From: CAINVV01 sp964506325
GTDB lineage: Bacteria; Bacteroidota; Bacteroidia; Bacteroidales; Prolixibacteraceae
DNA: 20,177 bases
Assembly (NCBI GenBank): GCA_964506325.1
Contig: CAZDLO010000060.1
Location: 1 to 20,177, forward strand
Direction: 5' to 3'
Shown here: piece by piece, positions 1 through 7,781 of the stretch
Numbering within the stretch: the stretch's first letter is position 1
How the letters are laid out: each line of letters starts with the position of its first letter
The notes under the pieces: model-generated
The model's input: only the letters and a program-made list of their open reading frames with translations
Told to the model about the DNA's origin: nothing
Databases searched by the model: none
Made by a program: the position numbers and the translations under genes

Positions 1-648
1 CAACTGAAGTGCATCAGGAGATCCACCAGCTTGTGAAAGAGCAGCGAAAGCGCGGATCATCCCAAGTACTGTTCCGATCAAACCGATCAAAACCGAGATA
101 GAGGCAAGGGTTGAAAGAATAACCATGTTTTTGGAAAGCATAGGTAATTCAAGTGCCGAAGCCTCTTCCAAAGCTTGTTTCATGGAAGTGATTTTTTGAT
201 CTTTTTCCAAAGTTGTATCTTTTTCGAGGTCTCTGTAACGAAGTAATCCTGCTTTAACAACGTTGGCCAATGATCCTTTTTGGTTGTCACATGCAACGAT
301 AGCTTCTTCAACTTTGTCTTTTGAAGTTAAGCTCTGGATGTCAGCAACAAATGAGTCCAAGCTGTTTTTTCCCTTTACTTTTGACAAAGTAATAGCTCTT
401 TCTATGATGAAAATGATAAGGGTTAGAATACATGTCATCAAAATCGGAACAATAGGACCTCCCTTATAGAGCATAGCCATGTAGTTACCTGGAAGCGGAT
501 GGCCTTTTGGATTTGCTCCTTCGAAGTTAACCGGACTACCCATGATACTTTCATAAAGGTACCATGCGAATAAAAATGCAATAACTATTGCACCTGTGGC
601 AAAAAATGACTCGAACATTTTTTTGAATGAACCTGAATTTTTACTCAT
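1..648 (-). CDS. exbB: MotA/TolQ/ExbB proton channel family protein (partial, C-terminus beyond left edge)
   Basis: Reading the minus strand from the ATG at 648-646 gives 216 residues with no stop before the window edge, so only the N-terminal part is present. I see three hydrophobic segments at about residues 19-35, 64-86 and 174-200. The last is the glycine-rich helix LIGLIGTVLGMIRAF, which is typical of ExbB/TolQ. Proteins of this family form the inner-membrane proton channel that, with ExbD, energises TonB for outer-membrane import; TolQ and MotA are relatives. The N-terminal helix and a roughly 30-residue periplasmic stretch before the second helix fit the longer Bacteroidota ExbB type. 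The gene lies 71 bp downstream of the TPR gene on the same strand and is probably co-transcribed with it. ExbD and TonB genes would be expected beyond position 1 but cannot be seen. Family assignment is firm; ExbB rather than TolQ is inferred from context. Confidence 0.9.
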   Translation of the reverse strand, partial: MSKNSGSFKKMFESFFATGAIVIAFLFAWYLYESIMGSPVNFEGANPKGHPLPGNYMAMLYKGGPIVPILMTCILTLIIFIIERAITLSKVKGKNSLDSFVADIQSLTSKDKVEEAIVACDNQKGSLANVVKAGLLRYRDLEKDTTLEKDQKITSMKQALEEASALELPMLSKNMVILSTLASISVLIGLIGTVLGMIRAFAALSQAGGSPDALQL

Positions 649-719
649 CTTTTTAATTGTTTTCGTGGTTAAATAAAACTTTTGTGAATCTCTATTTTTT
701 CGTTGTTGATTCCTTTTGA

Positions 720-2918
720 TTATTTGCCTAAGGAGGCATTGTAAACCCTGCTTTTTGTGACTGAAATTTCAATAGATTTGTAGTCTTTTGCACTGATAAC
801 CAGTATGGTGGAGGCTTCAGGCATGGTGAATTTGAATTCTCCTTTTGCATTGGTCCAGGCTTCTGCAGCGGTATCTTTAACCCTTACAGACGCCCCGACA
901 ATTGGCTGGCCGGAAGATTTGTCCTTGATAGCCCCGGTAATTTCGTTTGGATGGGCTTTTGGTTTGGCGCTTGCCTTGAGCTGAGAAATATAGGTAATGG
1001 TAGACCTGGCCTGGCCGTTTCCCGGATCAAGGGCGAGAATCTTGTTGTTGTTGTCAACCACCTGATCGTAATTTCCCTGTTCCATGTTTAGCGTACTCAT
1101 GGAACTCAGGGCCTTGATAACAATTTCCTTGTTGTTCGGATCTAGTCCGATCATTCGGGAGTAATATTTCTTAGCCTCATCATAGTTTTTAGCCTGGAGG
1201 GCACTATAGCCAAGATATCTCAGCGCATCAAAGATCTCATTCTGATATTTTACAGAATCTGCGGCGGCCTTTGCAAGCAAGGCATTAAATTTTTGTTTTG
1301 CCAATTCACCCTTTGCATCCGGATCTTTTGCGGAAGCAATGTTTGCACTCCAGACATAAGCCTGCATGTTGTCGGGATACTTGGCAATCATCTGGTTGAA
1401 AATTTCCTCCGCTTTGTCGAAATCTTTTCCCTGGTAATAAGATCTTCCTATCATAAACATACTTGACTCTGATTCAACGCCTTTGTCAAGAATTCTCTTC
1501 CAGGTATTAGCCGCGTCAACGAAACGTTTGTTTGTATAGAGGGAATTGGCTTTTTCCTGGATCAGGTTGGCATCTTCTTCCCCGAATTTTATAGCTTTCT
1601 CATAAGCATCATATGCCTTGTCCAGTTCTTTTTCAGAAATAGTTATTCTGGACTGAATTTCAGCAGCTTTTGCAGCTAGAGGTGCATCGTTGACTTTATC
1701 CTTTTCCTTGGCAGCACCTTTAAGGGATTCGTTCTTTTCCCTGACTGCTGTCAGCTCTGTATTGGCCTTTTCAAGCTCAGTCAGAAGTTTTGCAAACCCC
1801 AGATTCTTCTTAACGAGGATTCGTGCAATATAGATATAATCCTTTTTGATGATCCTGTCTGCAGGAAGGTTGGCAAAAAGTTGGTCCATGTAAGTTTGAG
1901 CTTTCGCATAATTGCCCTGTTCGTAGGATGAATATCCTGCAATCCTGTTGAGGTAGGTTCTTGACTTATCCACTGCAAAAATATCCTCTACATTCTTTAT
2001 CGCCTCCCCATAGTTTTTGGAATAGAAAAGTGCGTTCACGTAGCGGATTTTAGCAGGAATATTCTGATTGGTCAGCTGAAGGTAGGTTTCAAAATACTGT
2101 TTTGACTCCTTGTACCTTCCAGCCAAGGAATAAAGCTGTCCAAGTTCACGGTAGGCGGGGGCGTAGTTCTTATCCAGTGCAATTGCCTGCTCATAATAAG
2201 GTATTGCGGCCATCAGGTTGCGTCCCTTGAAATAGATGCTCCCGATTTTCATGTTTGCCATCGGTGATTTGGTGTCAATTTCCTGGGCCTTGTTGTAGTT
2301 TTTGATTGCCAGGGATCCATTGTTTACTAACAGGTAAATGTCGCCCGCAATAATGAAAATCTCCCCATTCAACGGATCAATGGTGATAGCTTCCCTGAGT
2401 TCAGGCATCGCTTTTGCAGTGTCTACGCGATCGAAAACAATATATGATTCAGCAAGTTTGGCCAGCGTATAGGCATATTCCTTCGGATTCGGGATCTTGG
2501 TCACCTTCTTGTAAGGCAGCAGGAAACTTCTTGCCTTTAGTCTCATCTGGTCTGCAGTCGACTTGTCGCCCAGATAGGCGGAAACTTTCGCCAGACCAAC
2601 ATAATTCAAAGGGTCATTTGGGGTAATTGCAATTCCTTTTTCAAATTGAGACTTGGCTTCGGTAGCAACTACCGACAAAGAGTTGGAGATCGAATCGGAA
2701 AAGAAGTTCAATAGCGTATTCTCTCCCAGACGGTAAAAAACCTTACTGCCGGGTGCGCTTTTGGCAAGGTTTTGCAGGATTTCGTCTGCCTTGTCGTACT
2801 GTTCATTGTTGGTAGCAGTTATTGCATCATCAATTGTCTGTGCTTTTAACCCGGAAACAGTGCAAATTACTGCAAAAACCAGGATTAAAGAAGTTCTTAT
2901 AAAAAAACGGTTTATCAT
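720..2918 (-). CDS. Secreted tetratricopeptide-repeat protein with C-terminal carboxypeptidase-regulatory-like domain
   Basis: 732 residues. A signal peptide (basic start, hydrophobic stretch, cleavage near LKAQ at about residues 24-27) sends it to the periplasm. The body is a long array of 34-residue-type TPR helices, for example the blocks around YKESKQYFETYLQL and FDKAEEIFNQMIAKYPDN. It is interrupted at about residues 380-430 by a charged, probably coiled-coil stretch. The last 75 or so residues (from about 657) read as a carboxypeptidase-regulatory-like beta-sandwich: G-x-I-K-D-K-S-S-G-x-P-I-x-G-A-S-V, then a T-N-A-K-G-E-F-x-F strand pair. No catalytic residues are apparent, so it is most likely a scaffold or binding protein. 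It starts 18 bp after the PstS-like gene and precedes exbB on the same strand, which suggests a role in envelope transport or its assembly. That role is inference. Confidence 0.88.
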   Translation of the reverse strand: MINRFFIRTSLILVFAVICTVSGLKAQTIDDAITATNNEQYDKADEILQNLAKSAPGSKVFYRLGENTLLNFFSDSISNSLSVVATEAKSQFEKGIAITPNDPLNYVGLAKVSAYLGDKSTADQMRLKARSFLLPYKKVTKIPNPKEYAYTLAKLAESYIVFDRVDTAKAMPELREAITIDPLNGEIFIIAGDIYLLVNNGSLAIKNYNKAQEIDTKSPMANMKIGSIYFKGRNLMAAIPYYEQAIALDKNYAPAYRELGQLYSLAGRYKESKQYFETYLQLTNQNIPAKIRYVNALFYSKNYGEAIKNVEDIFAVDKSRTYLNRIAGYSSYEQGNYAKAQTYMDQLFANLPADRIIKKDYIYIARILVKKNLGFAKLLTELEKANTELTAVREKNESLKGAAKEKDKVNDAPLAAKAAEIQSRITISEKELDKAYDAYEKAIKFGEEDANLIQEKANSLYTNKRFVDAANTWKRILDKGVESESSMFMIGRSYYQGKDFDKAEEIFNQMIAKYPDNMQAYVWSANIASAKDPDAKGELAKQKFNALLAKAAADSVKYQNEIFDALRYLGYSALQAKNYDEAKKYYSRMIGLDPNNKEIVIKALSSMSTLNMEQGNYDQVVDNNNKILALDPGNGQARSTITYISQLKASAKPKAHPNEITGAIKDKSSGQPIVGASVRVKDTAAEAWTNAKGEFKFTMPEASTILVISAKDYKSIEISVTKSRVYNASLGK

Positions 2919-2936
2919 TTTTGCAAAATATTAGAG

Positions 2937-3905
2937 TTATTTTTTTATTTGAATCAGACGTATGGGCATTGTAGAGGGAACGAGTCCGGATTTGAGAACT
3001 ATTCTCTGACCCTGCGCTGAGGTGCACCAGGAAATAAATCCTGTTGCCAGGCCCGCAAAATTTTCCCTTGACACAAGATTAATCGTTCTGGTAAAAGGAT
3101 AACTTTTATTATAAATTGAACCCTGGTCAGGCATAAAATATGATCCGGGATTCAACACCTGATGTGAGACTGCTGCAATTTTGATTTTGTCGGAGAATGA
3201 ACGGCTGACTGAATCTTCCTTGTCGCAAATCCAGTTAACACTTATCATTCCGATAGCACTCTTATTTTGGGTCACATAGTTGATTACCTCTTCATTGCTT
3301 TTGACGGAAAAAAAATTGGCCGGCAATTGTGCAGGAAGCTTAAACTCTTCCTTGAAATAGCGAATGTTTGCCGATTTATCGTTGTCAAAGACTGCAACCA
3401 TTTTTCCCAGTTTCGAGGAGGAATTAATATCTTTCCAATCAGTTAATTTCCCGGTGAACAAATCGTTGATGTTTTCGTAGGTAAAAAGCGAGTCCATATT
3501 TTCCTTGTTGAGGACGAAAGCAATAGCATCGTAAGCTACAGCCGTCGTTCTGACAATTGTCTGCTGCGCAAGAAGAAGTTCCTTTTGCTGATCCGTCGGT
3601 TCCCAGGCACTGACAATTAGTTTTACGGAATCATTCAGGAATTCCGCTATAAGGTCTTTTTCTGCAACGTAGGCTGGTGTTATGTGGGCATACTGGTACA
3701 AAGATGTAAAAACAGCAATTTCGGCTTCCACAATAGGCTTAAAGGATTCATCCGCAACTATGCGGATATCCCCCCTGGTAGGTGTTTCGTCAAAAACAGG
3801 AGCTTTGGGGCTTCCGCATTGAACGAAAATTAGCAGAATTACAAACAAACTGCTAATTATCAGGGTTTTAAGAGTAAGATGCTTGTGTAAAGCGGTTTTT
3901 TTCAC
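2937..3905 (-). CDS. PstS-like substrate-binding lipoprotein
   Basis: Read from the GTG at 3905-3903, this is a 322-residue lipoprotein: a basic start, a hydrophobic stretch and a lipobox-like FVQC placing the acylated Cys at residue 30. An in-frame ATG 51 bp upstream (3956) would add 17 residues, including a Cys and several aromatics, before the signal, so I prefer the GTG; the start is uncertain. The mature part resembles PstS/phosphate-type periplasmic binding proteins: an early strand giving GDIRIVADESF, later DAIAFVLNKEN, then a two-lobe pattern ending in a QGQRIVLKSGLVP-type tail. No permease or ATPase gene of an ABC importer is nearby. It is followed by the TPR gene after 18 bp and then exbB. 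I infer that it serves a TonB/ExbB-type envelope locus rather than a classical Pst importer. Ligand unknown. Confidence 0.8.
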   Translation of the reverse strand: MKKTALHKHLTLKTLIISSLFVILLIFVQCGSPKAPVFDETPTRGDIRIVADESFKPIVEAEIAVFTSLYQYAHITPAYVAEKDLIAEFLNDSVKLIVSAWEPTDQQKELLLAQQTIVRTTAVAYDAIAFVLNKENMDSLFTYENINDLFTGKLTDWKDINSSSKLGKMVAVFDNDKSANIRYFKEEFKLPAQLPANFFSVKSNEEVINYVTQNKSAIGMISVNWICDKEDSVSRSFSDKIKIAAVSHQVLNPGSYFMPDQGSIYNKSYPFTRTINLVSRENFAGLATGFISWCTSAQGQRIVLKSGLVPSTMPIRLIQIKK

Positions 3906-3958
3906 AATTCCAGATACAAATAGTTGAAATTTTTCGTTGCAATAATAATAAATCAAAT

Positions 3959-3985
3959 TTGTTATAGGGAAAAATTTTATAACAA
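3959..3985. repeat. AT-rich inverted repeat upstream of the PstS-like gene
   Basis: The arms TTGTTATA (3959-3966) and TATAACAA (3978-3985) are perfect 8-bp complements separated by 11 bp. A run of ten T lies at 3992-4001. The repeat ends about 50 bp before the proposed GTG start of the PstS-like gene, so it could be an operator or a leader hairpin. As a terminator it would act in the plus direction, where no upstream gene exists. Function unassigned. Confidence 0.45.
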
Positions 3986-4110
3986 TATTTATTTTTTTTT
4001 TGGGTAAACTACTTAAATTTCAAACAGAAACAGGTGATTACCCGGGCAAAATTTAGATTGAATTTAAATTGAGCTAAATTATTGGAAATTCAGCAGTAAA
4101 TCCAAGGGAT

Positions 4111-4335
4111 TTAATCCTCCTCCAATTCAAAGAAATTCTTCCTGATTTTTTGATAGGATTGAAAAATCCTGTAAAATCCATACAGCAAAAATGGGATGGA
4201 CATGATTACCTTAAGCGACTTATCCATTTGGAAAAATTCGGCAAAAAGGATGATATAAGCTACCCCCAGGTAAAAAAATATCATCAGGGTACCAACGATT
4301 GTCATTACTTTATCATAGAGACTTCTGCTACTCAT
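4111..4335 (-). CDS. Small two-helix membrane protein of unknown function
   Basis: 74 residues starting at the ATG at 4335-4333. Two hydrophobic segments (about residues 11-31, VMTIVGTLMIFFYLGVAYII, and 42-57, KVIMSIPFLLYGFYRIF) are followed by a short basic then acidic tail ending in FFELEED. This is a plausible two-pass inner-membrane protein with a cytoplasmic tail. It lies 50 bp after the S9 peptidase stop and about 200 bp before the PstS-like gene, all on the same strand. Membrane-helix composition, absence of frame interruptions and strand consistency argue that it is real rather than a chance ORF. A longer ORF on the opposite strand crosses it but also runs into the peptidase gene and looks unlike protein. 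I cannot assign a family. Confidence 0.6.
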   Translation of the reverse strand: MSSRSLYDKVMTIVGTLMIFFYLGVAYIILFAEFFQMDKSLKVIMSIPFLLYGFYRIFQSYQKIRKNFFELEED

Positions 4336-4385
4336 GCTCAGGTGATTTATTTGGAGGTAAATATACTAAATATGTTACAAAAACC

Positions 4386-6482
4386 CTACTTCAGCCAGCG
4401 ATTTAACCAGTCAAAGAAAACACGTTGCCACAATATTCCGTTTTGTGCCTGTAGTATCCAGTGGTTCTCTTCGGGGAAGAGCAGTAGTTCTGCCGGAATG
4501 CTTTTCAATCGTGCCGAATTAAAGGCCCCCATTCCTTGCGTATAAGGAATCCGATAATCTCTTTCACCGTGAATTACCAGCATAGGTGTGTCCCAGTTCT
4601 GGACCAGCTTGTGCGGGGAGAAATTTTTGTAAGTATTTTGTGCTACAGCATTCCTGGCATCCCAGTAAGAACCACCGTTGTCCCAGTTGACGAACCACAT
4701 CTCTTCTGTGGTGGAATACATGGCTTCGAGATTGAAGATGCCACTGTGTGAAATGAAGGCTTTAAAGCGTCCCTGGTGGATTCCTGCAAGATAATAGATG
4801 GAATAGCCGCCGTAGCTGGCACCCACCGCTCCGAGTTTGGTTTTGTCGATATAGGGTTCTGCTGCCAGTGTATCGATCGCTGTCAGGTAATCTTTCATGT
4901 TTTGTCCCCCGTAATCCCCGGAAATCTGTTCGTTCCATTCCTGGCCGAATCCCGGAAGCCCGCGCCTGTTGGGAGCAATGATGACATAGTTGTTGGCAGC
5001 CATCATTTGAAAATTCCACCTGTACGACCAGAACTGGCTTACTGTGCTCTGGGGGCCCCCTTCGCAAAATAACAGGCCTGGGTATTTTTTCTTCGGATCA
5101 AAATGTGGAGGATAGATCACCCAGGCACGCATTTTTTTTTGGTCAGTAGTTGTGATCCATCTGCTTTCCACTTTGCCGAAAGAAAGCTGGTCCAGCATTT
5201 TTTTGTTGACGTAGGTCAAAGGCTTGTCGGTTCCGTTAGCCGGATCAACCAGGTAAATTTCAGCAGGTTGGGACATCGAGACTCTGGAGGCAACAAGTTT
5301 GTTCCCTGCAGGTATTACATTCTGGTAATTGTGAATGCCGTCTGTAATCCTTTTAAATTTTCCTGCCGGGACATCCAGTTTGAATATTTCATCAGTGGCC
5401 CTGATGTCAGAAATGAACCAGACAGTTTTGCTGTCGCCCGACCAGGCCAGATTCTGGACATTCTGATCGAAGCCGGCTGAGTAGTCTTTTTTCTTCCCGG
5501 AGGTCAGATCTGCAATGAAAAGTCTCAGTTTATCGGCTTCATACCCGTCACGTTCCATGCTTTCCCAGGCTATCAATTTTCCATCCGGGGAAAACACCGG
5601 GTTTTGGTCGTAACCCATCATTCCTTCCGTGAGATTCCTTGTGGTACCTTTTTCCAGGTTGTAGAGGTAGATATCAGAATTTGTGGAAAGGGCATAGTCT
5701 TTTCCGGCCTTTTTCTTGCAGGTATAGGCCAGTGTCTTAGAGTCGGCGCTCCAGGCAATTTGTTCGCTGCCTCCGTTGGGTTTCAGCGGTGAATCGAAAG
5801 GTTCTCCCTGCTGAATGTCTATTTCTTCAGCAAGGCCGTTTTCACTATAGCCGGCCACAAAAACATGCTGATAGGTGCCATCGCTCCAGGTGTCCCAGTG
5901 CCGGTACATAATGTCCTCATAAAGACGGGCATTGGCCAGGGGAAGATCGGGGTACCTGTCGTGAACATCCTTGTCCACCTTCACCGAACCGATGTAAAAG
6001 ATATGCTTCATATCAGGTGCATACTTAAATCCTGATATGCCCTCCTTTACCCTGGTAACCTGTCGTGGTGATGACCCATCGGGATTAATCTCCCACAGTT
6101 GCGGCTCTCCCGAAGATGTTGATATAAATCCAATCTTTTTTCCATCAGGGCGCCAGGCGGCTTCTGACTCCTTCTCCGGTGTGTCGGTAATTCTGGTGCT
6201 TTTCCCTCCTGCAACCGGGACCAGGTAAAGATCTCTGTATGATTTGTTTTCGGAAATATTAAAGTAGGTAACATCATACAATACTTGTGTCCCGTCAGGG
6301 GAAACCTGCATGGCACCAACCCTCCCGAACGACCACAGTACTTCAGGAGTCATTATGTCTGATTTCAGTACCGGGGTTTCCGGAACAAAATTCTTTTTGG
6401 CAGTCTGGGCTACAACGTTGCCATCAATTGTTGCAAGCGCAATGAATACGATCAGGATACCGGCTGGAATGATATTTTTCAT
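4386..6482 (-). CDS. Secreted S9-family serine peptidase (prolyl oligopeptidase/acylaminoacyl-peptidase type)
   Basis: 698 residues. A signal peptide (MKNIIPAGILIVFIALATI, cleavage near VVAQ about residues 23-26) exports it to the periplasm. The N-terminal two-thirds is a beta-propeller with repeated WD40-like/TolB-like blades (SPDG and WRPDGKKIGFIS-type strands at about residues 50-420). The C-terminal third is an alpha/beta hydrolase. The catalytic triad is readable: Ser556 in GASYGG, Asp642 in HGERDYRIP and His674 in EENHWI. Such enzymes cleave short peptides after proline or alanine, or remove N-acyl or dipeptide groups; the exact specificity cannot be read here. An expected promoter motif sits just upstream. 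The gene probably scavenges peptides in the periplasm. Length and all key residues are normal for the family. Confidence 0.92.
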   Translation of the reverse strand: MKNIIPAGILIVFIALATIDGNVVAQTAKKNFVPETPVLKSDIMTPEVLWSFGRVGAMQVSPDGTQVLYDVTYFNISENKSYRDLYLVPVAGGKSTRITDTPEKESEAAWRPDGKKIGFISTSSGEPQLWEINPDGSSPRQVTRVKEGISGFKYAPDMKHIFYIGSVKVDKDVHDRYPDLPLANARLYEDIMYRHWDTWSDGTYQHVFVAGYSENGLAEEIDIQQGEPFDSPLKPNGGSEQIAWSADSKTLAYTCKKKAGKDYALSTNSDIYLYNLEKGTTRNLTEGMMGYDQNPVFSPDGKLIAWESMERDGYEADKLRLFIADLTSGKKKDYSAGFDQNVQNLAWSGDSKTVWFISDIRATDEIFKLDVPAGKFKRITDGIHNYQNVIPAGNKLVASRVSMSQPAEIYLVDPANGTDKPLTYVNKKMLDQLSFGKVESRWITTTDQKKMRAWVIYPPHFDPKKKYPGLLFCEGGPQSTVSQFWSYRWNFQMMAANNYVIIAPNRRGLPGFGQEWNEQISGDYGGQNMKDYLTAIDTLAAEPYIDKTKLGAVGASYGGYSIYYLAGIHQGRFKAFISHSGIFNLEAMYSTTEEMWFVNWDNGGSYWDARNAVAQNTYKNFSPHKLVQNWDTPMLVIHGERDYRIPYTQGMGAFNSARLKSIPAELLLFPEENHWILQAQNGILWQRVFFDWLNRWLK

Positions 6483-6496
6483 CGATAAATTTTTTG

Positions 6497-6526
6497 CAAA
6501 AATACTTGATTTTGAAAGGACGACAA
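6497..6526 (-). promoter_or_regulatory. Bacteroidota-type promoter for the S9 peptidase gene
   Basis: On the minus strand a -33 TTG (6526-6524) is followed after 19 bp by TATTTTTG (6504-6497), an exact match to the Bacteroidota -7 consensus TAnnTTTG. The ATG at 6482 lies only 14 bp beyond the -7 element, so the transcript would have a leader of roughly 8-10 nt. Confidence 0.55.
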
Positions 6527-6554
6527 TGATAAAAAGCAGAAATTGTTTTACAAT

Positions 6555-6607
6555 CCCTGCATCAAGTTGCCTGCCTGCCTGCTATGTAGAGTTTTTGCGT
6601 TGCAGGG
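6555..6607. repeat. Inverted repeat flanking a short CCTG tandem tract
   Basis: Arms CCCTGCA (6555-6561) and TGCAGGG (6601-6607) are perfect 7-bp complements 39 bp apart. Between them is a short GCCT tandem (three units, about 6568-6580), and a related CCTGCCTG recurs near 6623. It lies between the NigD-like gene end and the S9 peptidase promoter. It could be a weak hairpin; no U-run follows it. Function unassigned. Confidence 0.3.
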
Positions 6608-6630
6608 CAATATATTTCAGTCCTGCCTGT

Positions 6631-7335
6631 CTAGTAATCAATGAAATGTGGCATGTCTGATGTCTTTCCCCCGTAATCTGTGTACCTTACAATAAAATCT
6701 ATCCTATGCTTACCTTCCACCTTGATGGGGTTAAGCTTGAAACTTGCGTATCCTGAAGCCGGATATCCGTGCTGATCATCCCGGTCGTTGTGCCGGAATT
6801 CAAGTACATAGGGTTTTGCGATGCCGTTACCTTCGGCATTGTCAACCAGGTTGATGTAATGTTTAGATCCCTGGGTAAAATAGGAAAACTGTATGTTCAG
6901 AATACTGTCTCCGGTGAGCCAGGTCTTATTTATCACCACCGGGTCATTGCCGATACTGTCATTGTTTATCTCCGCAATCGGAAGAATGTCTTTGAAAAGA
7001 ATATTCTGTATTTTATTGAACTTCCCGTAAAAGCTCTTTGAATTGTCGGCATGGATGGTATCGCTGTAAGGTGCAAAATTGACAAGGACCCTTTGGCCTG
7101 CTTCAAATTCGACCCAGGCGGGCAGTGAAACAAGTGACACGGCTTTATCGCCATTGTCAAGCCGGACAGAGAGTTTGCCTCCCGGATTGACATTGCTTTG
7201 TTCTACCACGCCAAAGGATACAAGGAAATCACCAAGTGAATAATAGCTCTCATCTTCGCTGCAGGAGGAGAAAAGTTGGCTGCCTGCCCACAAAACCATC
7301 AAAAAAATGATGGGATATTTGTTTCTGTTTTTCAT
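6631..7335 (-). CDS. NigD-like lipoprotein
   Basis: 234 residues with a lipoprotein signal: hydrophobic stretch, then SQLFSSC placing the acylated Cys at residue 25, followed by the acidic SEDES that favours outer-membrane or surface lipoproteins in Bacteroidota. The mature part has the two-domain pattern of the NigD-like family: an N-terminal OB-like barrel starting YYSLGDFLVSFGVV and including RVLVNFAPYSD, then a C-terminal beta-sandwich ending with IDFIVRYTDYG. NigD-like proteins are common in Bacteroidales; NigD itself was named from a bacteriocin locus, but for most members the function is unknown. Nothing here suggests a bacteriocin locus. The gene ends 148 bp before the S9 peptidase, which has its own promoter, so it may be a single-gene unit. 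I found no exact -7 motif upstream. Confidence 0.8.
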   Translation of the reverse strand: MKNRNKYPIIFLMVLWAGSQLFSSCSEDESYYSLGDFLVSFGVVEQSNVNPGGKLSVRLDNGDKAVSLVSLPAWVEFEAGQRVLVNFAPYSDTIHADNSKSFYGKFNKIQNILFKDILPIAEINNDSIGNDPVVINKTWLTGDSILNIQFSYFTQGSKHYINLVDNAEGNGIAKPYVLEFRHNDRDDQHGYPASGYASFKLNPIKVEGKHRIDFIVRYTDYGGKTSDMPHFIDY

Positions 7336-7443
7336 AGATTACTTCAGGTTCATTAATTTTCAGGACTTACAAGGCAAATTCCAATCCGGATAATTTAGCG
7401 AAAATGTTCCGGCGCCGTTGTTCTTTTTTCACAGATCATAGGG

Positions 7444-7477
7444 GAACACAACATTGTGTTCTGAAATATAAGAACAC
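7444..7477. promoter_or_regulatory. Operator-like palindrome with a third half-site
   Basis: GAACACAACATTGTGTTC (7444-7461) is a perfect inverted repeat with 8-bp arms and a 2-bp centre. A third GAACAC copy follows at 7472-7477, so GTTCT (7458-7462) and AGAAC (7471-7475) form a second, overlapping inverted repeat. The 2-bp centre makes a DNA-binding site more likely than an RNA hairpin. It lies 109 bp upstream of the NigD-like start and about 320 bp upstream of the methyltransferase start. The binding protein is unknown. Confidence 0.5.
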
Positions 7478-7723
7478 TTCCTGCCTGAAAAGGTTGCGTT
7501 TATTAGCTGAAAATTAACATAAGTTTGAAATAAATTTAGAATTATTAACGGTTATGCCATTCCGAAATACAAGTCATACCTCAAAAATCCCCGTTACCCG
7601 TTGGATTGGGTTTTCTTTGTCTTGAAATGCCCGCACCCATTTAATTTATCATAACTGAACAATCTTTAGGTCTCAGGTTGGCTGTTTGGAATTTTTGATT
7701 CAGATTCAAATACATTTTAGGCA

Positions 7724-7752
7724 TTGGTGATTCAATGTCTTCAGTAAATTTG
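7724..7752 (+). promoter_or_regulatory. Bacteroidota-type promoter for the methyltransferase gene
   Basis: TTG at 7724-7726 is followed after 18 bp by TAAATTTG (7745-7752), an exact match to TAnnTTTG with suitable spacing to a -33 element. The ATG at 7782 would give a leader of about 20-25 nt. Confidence 0.6.
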
Positions 7753-7781
7753 CATTTCTTTGTGTATCGAATTCTGGACCT

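Larger units (their letters stand above)
7336..7781. other. 446-bp spacer without a gene between divergent NigD-like and methyltransferase genes
   Basis: No coding region is supported. The longest plausible plus-strand ORF (ATG at 7554) is 23 codons and looks random. The spacer holds a palindrome cluster (7444-7477), a lone exact TAAGTTTG on the plus strand at 7520-7527 whose nearest upstream TTG is too far (23 bp), and the methyltransferase promoter near its right end. No tRNA-like or other RNA fold was recognised. Confidence 0.6.

Noticed and set aside
263..469. 68-codon plus-strand ORF at the left edge
   Set aside because: It is antisense to the partial ExbB gene, whose frame is open from 648 to the window edge.
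4150..4545. 131-codon plus-strand ORF
   Set aside because: It is antisense to both the small membrane protein and the end of the S9 peptidase, which has a verified catalytic triad; the translation has no recognisable domain or signal.
4762..5072. Overlapping ORFs of about 100 codons on both strands inside the S9 peptidase gene
   Set aside because: They are frame shadows of the conserved hydrolase region that includes the nucleophile Ser556.
6565..6582. GCCT tandem as a microsatellite or phase-variation tract
   Set aside because: Only three units are present, and the tract is intergenic without clear promoter spacing, so slippage control is not supported.
7554..7625. 23-codon ORF in the large spacer
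   Set aside because: It is short, with no hydrophobic or otherwise distinctive pattern, and is only loosely placed relative to the motif at 7520-7527; chance cannot be excluded.
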